Shown piece after piece: positions 31,781 through 42,724 of a stretch of DNA of 64,000 nucleotides. The notes beneath the pieces were generated by a model. It was given only the letters and a program-made list of their open reading frames with translations. It did no database searches and was not told the origin of the DNA. A program made the translations under genes and the position numbers. Origin of the DNA: Heliopora coerulea (lineage: Eukaryota > Cnidaria > Anthozoa > Scleralcyonacea > Helioporidae); assembly GCA_030142905.1 (NCBI GenBank), contig JASJOG010000081.1:1-64000 (forward strand), given 5' to 3'. The stretch's first letter is position 1; every line of letters starts with the position of its first letter.

Positions 31781-34700
31781 ATGGCATCATTGGAAGACCA
31801 CTGCAAAGCAAATGGAGTAAGACTTAGTCGACTGCTAGTTGATAAAGGAACTGAAGCTATGAGAAATGTCTTTGATAGTATTCATCCTCCTGCAACACTG
31901 ACTGCTACGTTGACTTCTTACAGAAGTTTTCTTCAAAGACTCCGTTTCATCAGTCAAAGTCAATTCAATATTTTGTTTCCTCCCAGTGGGGTACCATCAA
32001 AATCCACTGACTTTGATATTACCTTACTGTTTGTACTCCTTCGAAATATTTGTGCCCTGCATCCCCCAACATCTACTAGTTCATGGGATGTGAATCCTCC
32101 TCCAACTGACATGTCCAGAGAAGCAAACTTGGCAAGAATCAAGTACTACAGAAATGTTGTGTATGGTCATGTTGTTGATACTGGAGTGGATGATGCTAAC
32201 TTTAGTTTTTACTGGAAGGAAATTTCAACTGCATTGACTGGTTTAGGAGTTAATGTTGGTGATATTGAGGTATTGAGGACTGCCCCATTGGAAGAAAATT
32301 GTTATCTGAATCAAGTCAAAGAGTGGAAGGAGAAAGAAGACAAGCTAGAAGTAATTTTACAAAAGGACTGTGCCAAACAGGAAGCTATTTTAGAGATTCA
32401 AAAAGAAACTAGTGTCAAACTTGAAACTCTCACTGAAAAACTTAACAAAATTGAAGAAACTTTAAAACCAGACCAAAATGGTGAGAATCCAGTGAGGTAT
32501 ATAGATGAGAAGAAGACTAGAAAACAAGGGTTTTTGGAAAAATTTAAACAATGGTTTACCTTTAAAGGTTCATGGCAAGATGATAATGGTGGATGTGATC
32601 TCCTCCAACACCTAGTAAGATGTGATTTTAGTGGAGACATTCGGAAACTCAACAAGTCATTCCATCCAGGAACAAGAGACTGGCTTCTATGGAAACTTAA
32701 TGACTGGCTTCTAGACAAAGATTCAGATTCACGAGTAATGGTATTGACTGCTGGTCCAGGAGTTGGGAAAAGTGTGTTTGCTGCCAAGGTATGCCAAGAG
32801 TATGCAGAAAAAGGACAGTTAGCTGCTTGTCATTTCTGTAGGTTTAACTATTCGGATTACAGAGATCCACAGAAGATGCTGCAGTCTTTAGCAATTAACA
32901 TGTGTGAAAAAGTGGATGGATTTAAAGAGGAACTCCTTGAGCAACTACGGCGAGATCACTCTAGAACTACTGTTACAGATGCTTTTCGTGTACTCTTGAA
33001 AGATCCTTTGAACTCCCTTCCTGATCAAGAGCCCATGGTCATTGTAATTGATGCATTAGATGAAAGTGAAACTGGTGGCAAGAGTGAGCTGTTGGACTTA
33101 ATAGCTGATGAATTTTCAGGGCTTCCAACATGGATCAAGATCTTTATTACAAGCAGACCGGAGTTACCAGTGCAGAAGAAATTAAGTCATTTGAATGCTG
33201 TTGAAATCCGACCTGATAATGAGGACAACAAAGAAGACCTGAAATGCTTTCTTGAATCTTGTTTGGGCAATGTTGGTGTTGAATATGGCAGTATTGGACA
33301 GTTGGTGGAAAGATGTGAAGGATCATTCCTTTATGCTTATCATTGCCAGCTTGAGCTACTTCGATTGAAAAAAGCTGGAAAATTACGTGCAGATAAGAGG
33401 TTTGTGGATGTAATGCCACAGAGCATAGGTGTTTACTATGAGAAGTATTTTAAGCGCTTGGAAGAAGAGCTCAAGAAATTGTCACCCAATATTGACTTAG
33501 GTCGAATTTTGGAAGTCCTGGTTGCAATGAAAGGCCCCCTTCCATTAAGTTTTGTTGCAGAGATTCTTGAGCTGCCCAGAGATACTTCTGCAATGAAAGA
33601 AGTTATATGTAAGGTCAACAATAGTCTTTCAGCTCTGTTGCTTGTTTATGATGATTGCTTGACTGTTTTTCACAAAACAGTGGTGGATTGGCTTGTTTTA
33701 TCCAAGGAATATAAGAGGCACCGATTTGTTGTAAGCTGTGAAGCTTTTTCAGGGCATAAGCACTTATGGCAAGTATGTCGAGGGAACTTTGTGGAATTGG
33801 AATGGAATGGTACAAATGAACCCAAGACTGTGGCACAGGAGTATGCATTAGATCATGGAGCTGATCATCTTAAACAAGTGACCTATCAGCCACCAGTTGT
33901 GTCAGGTAAAATTTAAAACCATGTATATGACTGTGCAGTTGAGTAATATAATTTTAATTTCATCAAAATTTTCTTTACTCATTGTGATGCAGTTGATTTA
34001 CAGTACTAAAAAATTACTAGTTACTGCAAGTATGTACATACCCTTCATCCCAGCATAAAGAACTCTGGCTTACTAAGCTCCAAAGTCCTCTCTTGGGCTT
34101 GCTACCTACTGTCATTGTCATACAGTGTAGTATTTGTTATTGTCATTCTCATCCTTGTCCTCATCTTCATGTCCCCGTTTGTGTCCTTGCCCTTGTTCTT
34201 GTTCTCCAGATCTTGTTCTCGTTCTTGTCGTTGTTCTAGTCCTCGTTCCTGTCCTTGTTTCTGACCTTGTTTCTGTCCTTATTCTTGTCCTTGTCCTTAT
34301 CCTTCTTGTTTTTGTTCTTGTCCTTATTTCTGTCCTTGTTCCTGTCCTTATTCCAGTCTTTTTTCACGTCCTTGTTCCTGTCCTTGTTCACGTCCTTGTT
34401 CCTGTCCTTGTTCACGTCCTTGTTCCTGTTTTTTTCCGGTCCTTTTTTCTTTCCTTTTTCCTGTCCTTGTTCCTGTAAGTGTTGTTCTTGTTCCTTTTCT
34501 TTTTCCTGTCTTTGTTTCTGTCCTTGTTCCTGTCCTCGTTCCTGTACGTGTTGCTTTCCTTATTCTTGTTCCTGTCCTTGTTCTTGTCCTTGTTCTTGTC
34601 CTTGTTCCTGTCCTTGTTCCTGTCCTTGTTCTTGTCCTTGTTCCCGTCCTTGTTCCCGTCCTTGTTCTTGTCCTTGTTCCCGCACGTGTTGTTATTCTTG

Positions 34701-36632
34701 TTCCTTTCCTTGTTCCTTTCCTTGTTCTTGTTCGTGTACCTGTTCTTTGTACTGTACCTGTCCTTGTTCCTCTCCATGTTCTTGTCGTCATCAGTTGTCC
34801 TTGTTGTTGTTCTCGTCATTGTCTTTGTCCTTTTCCTTATCCAAGTTCATGTCCTTGTCCACATCCTTTTCACTCTTCATGTTGTACGTGTCTTTGTTCA
34901 TGTCCTTGTCCTTGTTCTCGTTCCTGTGATCATGTTCTGGTCTCAGTCCTCGTCCCTGTTCATGTCTGTGTCCTTGACATTTATCTTGTTTATGTATTTG
35001 TTCTTATCGTTTTTATTATTTTTATTTTTGTTCTTGTTATTCGCATTATTGAGCAGTGGCTTCGCCACACATTCCAAACTAAGCCTTACTGGGGGGTGCA
35101 CCACTCGACTGAAAAACAATTGGGGGGGGGCAATAAGATACAGATGCGTCAGAAAAAAATGTTAAAACTAAACTTAAACATTATCACTGCTCTGCTGTTC
35201 ACGCTACTTATAACTCCGATGACCCACGTTCTTGGAAAACAATTTGCATAAAATGTATCTCTGTCCGAAGTCTGTCCGTTTCCCTAACTTGTTTTTAGTT
35301 CTCTTCCAGTTTCTTCCTAGACTTAGACTGTTTGTAATGCACCGTTAAAGTAATTATCATGCATCCGCCATAAATGGTTATAGCTGTTGTGGTATTCCAC
35401 ACCTTGTAACTTATCTATAGTAGTTACTGTAACCAAGGCAAAGTTAAGTAAAATAAAATAAAATAAGTTTTTAGGAGGGCACGTGCTTCCCAATGTCCCA
35501 TCGTTAACGACACCAGACAACTCCTAATCTGATCGAGCAGTTGATATCAACTATATGAAACGCTTTGAGGTTGGGCGCTTTTGAACAGAATGAACTTTTT
35601 TTCTCTCAGTTTACTGGCGGAGGGTAATCCTTTTTCTCATTGAAATTTAATCAAGAAAGGACGAGATTGTCCGCTTGTTGCTTTATTGTGCTGTGGTGTC
35701 ACGTCCGATACTATATGCTGAGTTGAAAGAACGAAATGATATGGAGATGAGTAGGATGAAGAAGGTTTGCTTTACGAATTAATCATCAAACTGTGGCATT
35801 AATCTGTCATTTTTATCTTCCAGTCCGCGAAAAATACTTTTCAAGAGACATGACTATACCCGTGATATGGTTTCAGCAACGCGGAAAACAGATCCCTTGT
35901 GGATATGGATGGCTCCTTTCCCAAGATAACGAAAACGCATATGTAATGACCACCAGTCAAGTGCTCCGTCATATTAAACACCATGAAATAAACACACCAC
36001 GAGCAGGGCAGACGGTTATCATCGAGTTCCGTGTTAGAAATGGAATAGTACCCACCTACCATTCGATTCCAGTTCCCGTAGAGAGTGACTTTGTTGCTGT
36101 CAGTTCAAACGAGAACAGTGTCTTGGATTATGCTATCCTGACGTGGAAGAGTAACGTTGTTTTGGGAAAGCCTTTTAAAATTTCCAAAGGATATCATTCA
36201 CCCGGTGATGTGGTGTATACACCAGACCCAGAGAAATGTTTTGGATCCAAGTACCCTGGAATTATGGCAAAATATCCGGAAGATCTTATTAGCTGGCTAA
36301 AAGTCAGAACAAGCTCCAATCCTCGCAACATCGCTAAAGGAATTCCTGTGCTGAGTTGCAACCGCAGTATCGTTTGGGACGAAGTTGAAGAGCAAAAAGA
36401 AGCTCTTATTCATCACTATCCCAATAAATTGCTCGAATATCCTTTCGGGTTACCTTTAATTGACGAGCAAGATGAAATTGTCGGCTTGTGCAGTTTTAGT
36501 GTATGTCTCAATGTTGGAACGGGTAAAAGACCTTTCACTTGTTTTAGCGTAAGCATGGATAAAATTGTTAAGGACGTCAACAGCAAGAAACCGGACCTTG
36601 CGAGAAGATTATTTCCAAGCTTATTTTTATAA
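31781..36632 (+). CDS. HEPN-NACHT protein with C-terminal degenerate trypsin-like domain (NLR/STAND-like)
   Basis: Exon A codes from ATG 31781 to 33905 (acceptor 31774-31775 just upstream, donor TCAG/gtaaaa). Exon B is 35824-36632, entered in phase 1 (TAA 36630-36632). The product would be 977 aa. Residues about 1-170 are a DZIP3-like HEPN domain with R-x5-H (RNVVYGH, R124 to H130), the usual HEPN RNase motif. A coiled-coil-like stretch follows at about 190-240. The NACHT NTPase has Walker A GPGVGKS (325-331), Walker B VIVIDALDE (about 420-428) and ITSRPE (about 456-461), then a winged-helix-like region. Exon B resembles a trypsin-2-type fold: CGYGWLLS, MTTSQVL, LDYAIL, SPGDVVY, FGLPLIDEQDEIVGL. 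The catalytic His and Ser positions read Q754 and F916; D810 is kept. It is thus probably a pseudoprotease. Cnidarians carry many HEPN-NACHT proteins thought to act in innate immunity. The join across a 1.9 kb repeat-filled intron rests on phase only, so two genes remain possible. Confidence 0.65.
34140..35000. repeat. 12-bp minisatellite (TTGTTCCTGTCC)n
   Basis: About 850 bp of a 12-base unit CTTGTTCCTGTC and variants (TTGTTCTTGTCC, TTCACGTCCTTG) with steady sequence drift to both sides. The period is a multiple of three, so long periodic ORFs occur in all frames (Leu/Phe/Ser, Cys/Pro/Ser, Arg/Thr/Lys), none plausible as genes. It fills the intron between the NACHT and trypsin-like exons. 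Confidence 0.95.
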
Positions 36633-39600
36633 CAAACAATTCTGATATTGTAGCAATCGAGCGACCAGGTGGAAATCATAACTTGGTGGAAAGCGTAGCT
36701 TGACCTTTATTTACAAACTGAACTGTTCCCTAAATGTCAACATCAGATCTGTACCTTTAACCTTGTTTTGATTTCCTTACTGTTTTCCTAATCTAACTTC
36801 ACACCTTGATAACAAATGGATGTAAATAGCCATTATTTAAGTCGACACTTGTATCATATTTTCATTCTCTCATGATGTTGCAGGAATAGCAGCGAAACGT
36901 TAGATCATTAAATGTTTCTTATGTCAATGTGTTCGCTGTTATGGGCTGATTTAAAATCTTTTGCTGGGTATTAATTTTTATAACAAAACAATTCTGACAC
37001 TTTCTTTTTCACAGTCGTTGAACTCTTTCCTGGCAGGGTCAGTCTATTATTTTACTCTGACAACACGTGCAAAGAAACTGTCAACGTTAATTCCACAAGG
37101 AAGCAGTCTCGCCAACAATATATTTTTTGGATACTTTCAGTTTCTTTTTTTCCTGATCCTAGAAAATTGAAATATTTGGAAAGAACGTCAACTGAGATTG
37201 GCCAAACTTTACTAAATCAGTTTTAGAAAATCACACCAATGGTGATATTAGGCAGTTATATATCTTAGGCCTCAGTGTTTAAGTGGTATATCCACCTTCG
37301 GGCTTCGCCCTCAGGTTATATATTGCTTAAACACCTGGATCGGTCACGATATATAACCTTTACTTATAACAATTAATTGTTTGTGACAAGTTCTCTAATC
37401 TGACATCAGGAGTGTTTCGTTGTGTGACTAATGTTTGCCTCATTTATTATTTCCTCTTTTATTGTTTCTAATTTTACTCGAAAATATTCTACCACATTAA
37501 TAAAAGGCAAGTGGACTCCTTGCCTATATTGCAAAGTCATTCGATTGGTCTTGAGAAATCACGGCGATCTTGGGTTTACTTTTGCCTTTTTTCTGTCTGG
37601 TCCAGGGGTGGTGCCAAGGGGACAGAGGGGCTACAGCCTCCTGTCGGGGAGCCTCAGTTCCTCTGTCGGGGTAAAATGAAAAATTCGACGGCGAATTTTT
37701 GCTAACGATTACGCATTTATATGTTGTACAAATTATGAGCGCTTGTTATTGATTTAGCTAAGAAAGATGATAGACTCTTCTCTTCATGTCAAATCTAAAA
37801 GTAAACTGTTTCTTGCGAAAAATGTTTTCTAGCTTCAGAAAAGGAAATTATAAAGGGGGCGTGGTTCTGGTGCCTCTAGCTTAGCCCCCCTGTCGGGGAC
37901 TAGCCAAAGTGTGTGGTTGGTTTATTGGCTGCCAGCTGGCCACACTTACGGGCCTAGGTAGCAGGCTATTTAGTAAATAAGTAGAACGTAGTCGGTCCTA
38001 CTCCTTCCTTGTTAATCGCTAAGCATGGTCTTGGATTGACAACCCTGCGGACCTTGGGAAGAGACTGTCGTTTTCATGGAAAATTTTGAGAAATCCTATT
38101 GTGGAGGAGGTTGTTGTTAAGTCAAAAAGTATTGATTGGTTGTTGTGGACGTCGTAATTTGGTTTTATACCAGAAAATTTTTAGGGTATGATCTTCCGGG
38201 TACACAAGCCCTGGGTAAACGAGTCAGAATCCAGGTATTGAAGTACCGGTAAACATGCAATCAACATGAGAAAGTTAATTTAAATGCCGGCGTGGTTGTT
38301 CCATTGGGTTAGGTACGTGTAGTAATTTGGACTTTGAACCACAACAACGCGGAGGCACGACCTGCTTTTTGGAGAATTAGTTAAGTCAAGAAGAAAAGGC
38401 AAGTACGTAACCACAATGGTTGAAACTACTGTATCCTAAGTCTGTTGGCAATTGGTATACATGTAGTGTTTTTATTTTTTTGTTCAGGACTCTGATCTTT
38501 GTCCAGGACTCTGACCTGAAATCGCAAGTTGTGATCTAAGCAGTGTTCCAAGTGTTTTTACCTCGGCACAATATCATTAATTTATGGTAGGTATGTAAAT
38601 GAAATACACATACTGTTTCTTTCTGTAAGTGTCAGCCCAAAATACTGTCAGCCCATTGTAAGTGCCAGCCCATGATGCACCTTAAAAGAAGTTGGGCTTT
38701 TGAGATGTTTTTTGCTGTGCTGTCAAAGCAAAGGTAAATATTTTTGAATATTTATGAAAGGATCTGGTCTGCTATAGTTTGTACAAACCTGAGCAGACAG
38801 CATGAATCCTGTGACCCATGCACTGGATACAGACCAGTCAACATTTCCAGTTTTCCCAGGAGACACCTGAAAAACAACTCATATCCAAGTGATCCCCCAG
38901 TGTCAAGAACCTCCTGGATGTCTCCTGGATTTTTGTGGATCAAGTTAGGCTCAGTTCTGATACTAAACCTTTTATAAGCATCATTGAATGTGTTAGGTTT
39001 ACCTCATAAAATGTTTGATGTTGAAGTTACTTAAAAATGGATTTTGGATATTGAATGTATGTGTCTGAGCCATTCCAAATTAAATCAGCCATTCTTAGTT
39101 GATTCAGGAGGCAAACTTTTCATGAGCCAAACCTTATATACTCCTCTGATTTATAATTTTTGAAAGAAACCATTTTGCCTTATCCTTGATTTGGATAAAC
39201 TAAATCATGTTATAGCAATTAATACAAAATTGTGTTACCTAACTTAGCAGACCTAATAATGGGCAGACATCTCACTTTGCTGAAATTAATCATCTGGTGT
39301 CAGTCAGAATACAGTAAAATTCTAATTAAAGTGCACATTTGGCCCTCAGTGAGTTAACCAAACAAGGAATTTGCCCAAGGTATTATGAAGGGGCAGATAT
39401 TCCTATCTGTTTTACAAAATCAGGTATTAGCAAGGGTAAAATTTGAAAGTGCATTCTTGTTCCTTAATGGGCTAAACAGTTTAAGTTTAGTAAAACATAA
39501 AATAAACCAAGCAGCAAGATGTCTCAAATTGCACAGGTTGCATCTCTTACTCCACAAGTCAACTTTAATAAAAACCAAAACAAAGCATTGTACCTGGAAC

Positions 39601-40780
39601 AGATCTTATATGGCTCATTGAAAACCTGGAAAGTGATGGAATTCAAGAATTACATTTTTCAGGCCTGGAAAAGCAAAGGCAGGTAGGTCATGAAATGTTA
39701 TGGAGGACTAAGTACTGTGGCTAAAAAAATTATTTGATCTAAATCTGAGTTCTCTGGCATTAATAAATTGTATCAGATGTTTCCTGCCAAAATGGCACTT
39801 GAATTTCTTCACTCAAAGTGGGTTTTGTTGCAGCATATAATTGTGATATAATCATTGCAAGTTATTGTGTAAACTGCAACCATCACTCACAGTCACAGTG
39901 TTAACTGTTATCATGCCCATAGTATAAACAAGTATTTTATTAATTATGAAACATTAAGCATTCACACTCTCTGGCTTGAAATATGGACCTCCATCTGGGA
40001 TATAGAAACTGTGATGTACCCTTTGAATCTAGTTCAGTGCTTTATCAACTGAGCTTGTACTTGGTTTTTCACTTAATGTAGACATAATTTCATCATTAAT
40101 CAAGCCTATATTTTACACAGTAGATGTTAAAATAGAACTCCAGTTACAAACTCACAGAAAAAATCATTCTTGAATTGTTATCTAATTGACAGTTACCATA
40201 TTATATAGAGTCATGTATTCTCTTCCTTTAGTTTTCTCTAGACTTTTGAAATGAAAAGAGTGGTGAGTAAAATTAAGTTTCAAACTGGGTCACAACAACA
40301 TGGCAGGATTTTCGCAAACAGATCAATGATTAATGGGTATGTACTAATTTTTTTGTTAGGCTGAACCTTGAATGAAAGGCTTTTCTGATTTTGTCAAACT
40401 GTTAATACAGTTGTAACTTTTTGTCAATTTTAATGAACTGAGCTTTGACTTTTGGTTATTAGTAGGTTGTTTCATTCACACCCCATCCTTTACCATAGTC
40501 ATTCCACTGAGTATATTCACTTCTTGCTTAATGTGCATTTGTTTAGTTTTTGTTTATTATTCTGACATGTATTTCTTCTATTATTGCTACTATACTTTCC
40601 TGTTCACCTTTCTTTCCTTCCTTCCTCCTTTCCTAATTTCCATGAATCCCTACTTCTCTTACACACTCACTTCCTCATTAACTCCCTCACACACTGACTC
40701 ACTCAGGAATTCACTTCACCAAATACCACTAAGTCAATCACTCACTCATTTTCACACACAGTAGATCCTTCCATCCTTCC
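36633..40780. other. Gene-free stretch
   Basis: No supported exon. It contains a MITE at 37597-37915, a decayed ATTTTACTCTG-family fragment near 37020-37070 and AT-rich unique sequence. ORFs at 36961, 38744 and 39385 lack supporting splice sites or recognisable content. Confidence 0.5.
37597..37915 (+). mobile_element. MITE, CAGGGGTGGYGCCA family, copy 1
   Basis: Begins TCCAGGGGTGGTGCCAAGGG. Internal block GAAATTATAAAGGGGGCGTGG is matched in reverse by 57197-57520. GC-rich ends flank an AT-rich middle. No ORF. Confidence 0.65.
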
Positions 40781-42180
40781 TTCTATTCCCTTTTCTTCTC
40801 TTCTCTTCTCTTCTCTTCCCTTTCCTTCCCTTCCCTTTCTTTTCCTTCCCTTTCCTTCCCTTCCCTTCCCTTCTCTTCCTTCCTTCCTTTCTTCCTTTCT
40901 TCCTTTCTTCCTTTCTTCCTTTCTTCCTTCCTTCCTTTCTTCCTTCCTTTCTTCCTTTCTTTCTTCATTCCTTCCTTTCTTCCTTCCTTTCTTCCTTCCT
41001 TTCTTCATTCCTTCCTTTCTTCCTTCCTTTCTTCCTTCCTTTCTTCCTTCCTTCCCTTTCCTTCCCTTTCCTTCCCTTTCCTTCCCTTTCCTTCCCTTTC
41101 CTTCCCTTTCCTTCCCTTTCCTTCCCTTTCCTTCCCTTTCCTTCCATTCCATTCCATTCCCTTCTCTTCCATTCCCTTCCATTCCCTTTCCTTCCCTTTC
41201 CTTCCCTTTCCTTCCCTTTCCTTCCCTTTCCTTCCCTTTCCTTCCCTTTCCTTCCCTTTCCTTCCCTTCCATTGCATTCCCTTCCATTGCATTCCCTTCC
41301 ATTGCATTCCCTTCCATTGCATTCCCTTTCCTTCCCTTTCCTTCCCTTTCCTTCCCTTTCCTTCCCTTTCCTTCCCTTTCCTTCCCTTTCCTTCCCTTTC
41401 CTTCCCTTTCCTTCCCTTCCATTGCATTCCCTTCCATTGCATTCCCTTTCCTTCCCTTTCCTTCCCTTTCCTTCCCTTTCCTTCCCTTTCCTTCCCTTTC
41501 CTTCCCTTTCCTTCCCTTTCCTTCCCTTTCCTTCCCTTTCCTTCCCTTTCCTTCCCTTTCCTTCCCTTTCCTTCCCTTTCCTTCCCTTCCTTCATTCCCT
41601 TCCTTTCCTTCCCTTCCATTGCATTCCCTTCCATTGCATTCCCTTCCATTGCATTCCCTTCCATTGCATTCCCTTCCCTTCCCTTCCCTTCCCATTCCCT
41701 TCCATTCCCTTCCATTCCATTCCCTTCCATTCCCTTCCATTCCATTCCCTTCCATTCCATTCCCTTCCATTCCATTCCCTTCCATTCCCTTCCATTCCCT
41801 TCCATTCCATTCCATTCCTTCCATTCCCTTCCATTCCCTTCCATTCCATTCCATTCCATTCCATTCCCTTCCATTACATTCCCTTCCATTCCATTCCCTT
41901 CCATTCCCTTCCATTTCCTTTCATTTCCTTCCATTCCATTCCCTTCCATTCCCTTCCATTCCCTTCCATTCCCTTCCATTCCATTCCCTTCCATTCCCTT
42001 CCATTCCCTTCCATTCCCTTCCATTCCCTTCCATTCCCTTCCCTTCCATTTCCTTCCCTTCCATTTCCTTCCCTTCCATTTCCTTCCCTTCCATTTCCTT
42101 CCCTTCCATTTCCTTCGTTCCCTTCATATCGTTCCCTTCCCTTCCCTTCGTTCATTCGTTCGTTCGTTCCTTCATTCCTC
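40780..42180. repeat. 1.4 kb pyrimidine satellite, 10-bp units CCCTTTCCTT and CCCTTCCATT
   Basis: The block structure on the plus strand runs as follows: TTCC/TTTC tetranucleotides (40780-41050); CTTTCCTTCC decamers, with short blocks of CCATTGCATT (41050-41600); CCATTCCCTT pentamer or decamer blocks (41690-42045); and TTTCCTTCCCTTCCA (42045-42120). It is purine-only on the minus strand over long runs. This gives giant fake ORFs (Lys/Glu/Gly on minus, Phe/Pro/Ser/His on plus). Confidence 0.97.
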
Positions 42181-42620
42181 TTTTCGTTTGTTTCTTCATT
42201 CATTCGTTCCTTCCATCTTCCTTTTCTTCCACCCTTCCTTTCCCTCCTTTATTTTCCTTTCCTTCCTTCCTTCTTTTCTTTTTTCTTCCTTCTTTTGCGT
42301 TTATTCCTTCCTTCTTTTGTCCTGTCTGTCCACATATCTGTCTGTTTGTCCCTGTGACTGCTTATGTTTTTTGTTTCTTCGATCCTTTTTTCAGTTCTTT
42401 TAAATTATATATTTATTTTATTCATCTGGCCTTCCAATCGTTTGTTCGTTCGTTCGTTGGTTCGTTCGTTCGTTCGTTCGTTCGTTCGTTCGTTCGTTTG
42501 TTTGTTTCTTCATTCGTGTCTTCGTTCATTTGTTCCTTCATTCGTTCTTTCATTCGTTCGTTCGTTCGTGCGTTGGTGAATTTGTTCGTGCATTCGTGCT
42601 TGCGTTAGTCCGTGCGTTCA
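42140..42620. repeat. TTCG-type tetranucleotide repeat field
   Basis: Runs of (TTCG)n at 42145-42170 and 42438-42500, and degenerate TTCATTCG units to about 42620. They continue the satellite block up to about 100 bp before the MLYCD start codon. Confidence 0.9.
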
Positions 42621-42724
42621 TTCGTCCGTTCGATCATCCACTCGTTTGTTCTTCAAACATTAATCAGACAGTTGTTCCGTTTTTGTCAGCGAGAGCTAAA
42701 TAACAAGTGATTGGGTCAACTAAA

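Noticed and set aside
34134..35165. ORFs of 114-228 codons on both strands.
   Set aside because: Read from the 12-bp minisatellite; all frames stay open because of the period.
40742..42608. Very long ORFs on both strands (up to 390 codons).
   Set aside because: Translations of a 10-bp pyrimidine satellite; pure repeat peptides with no start context or splice signals.
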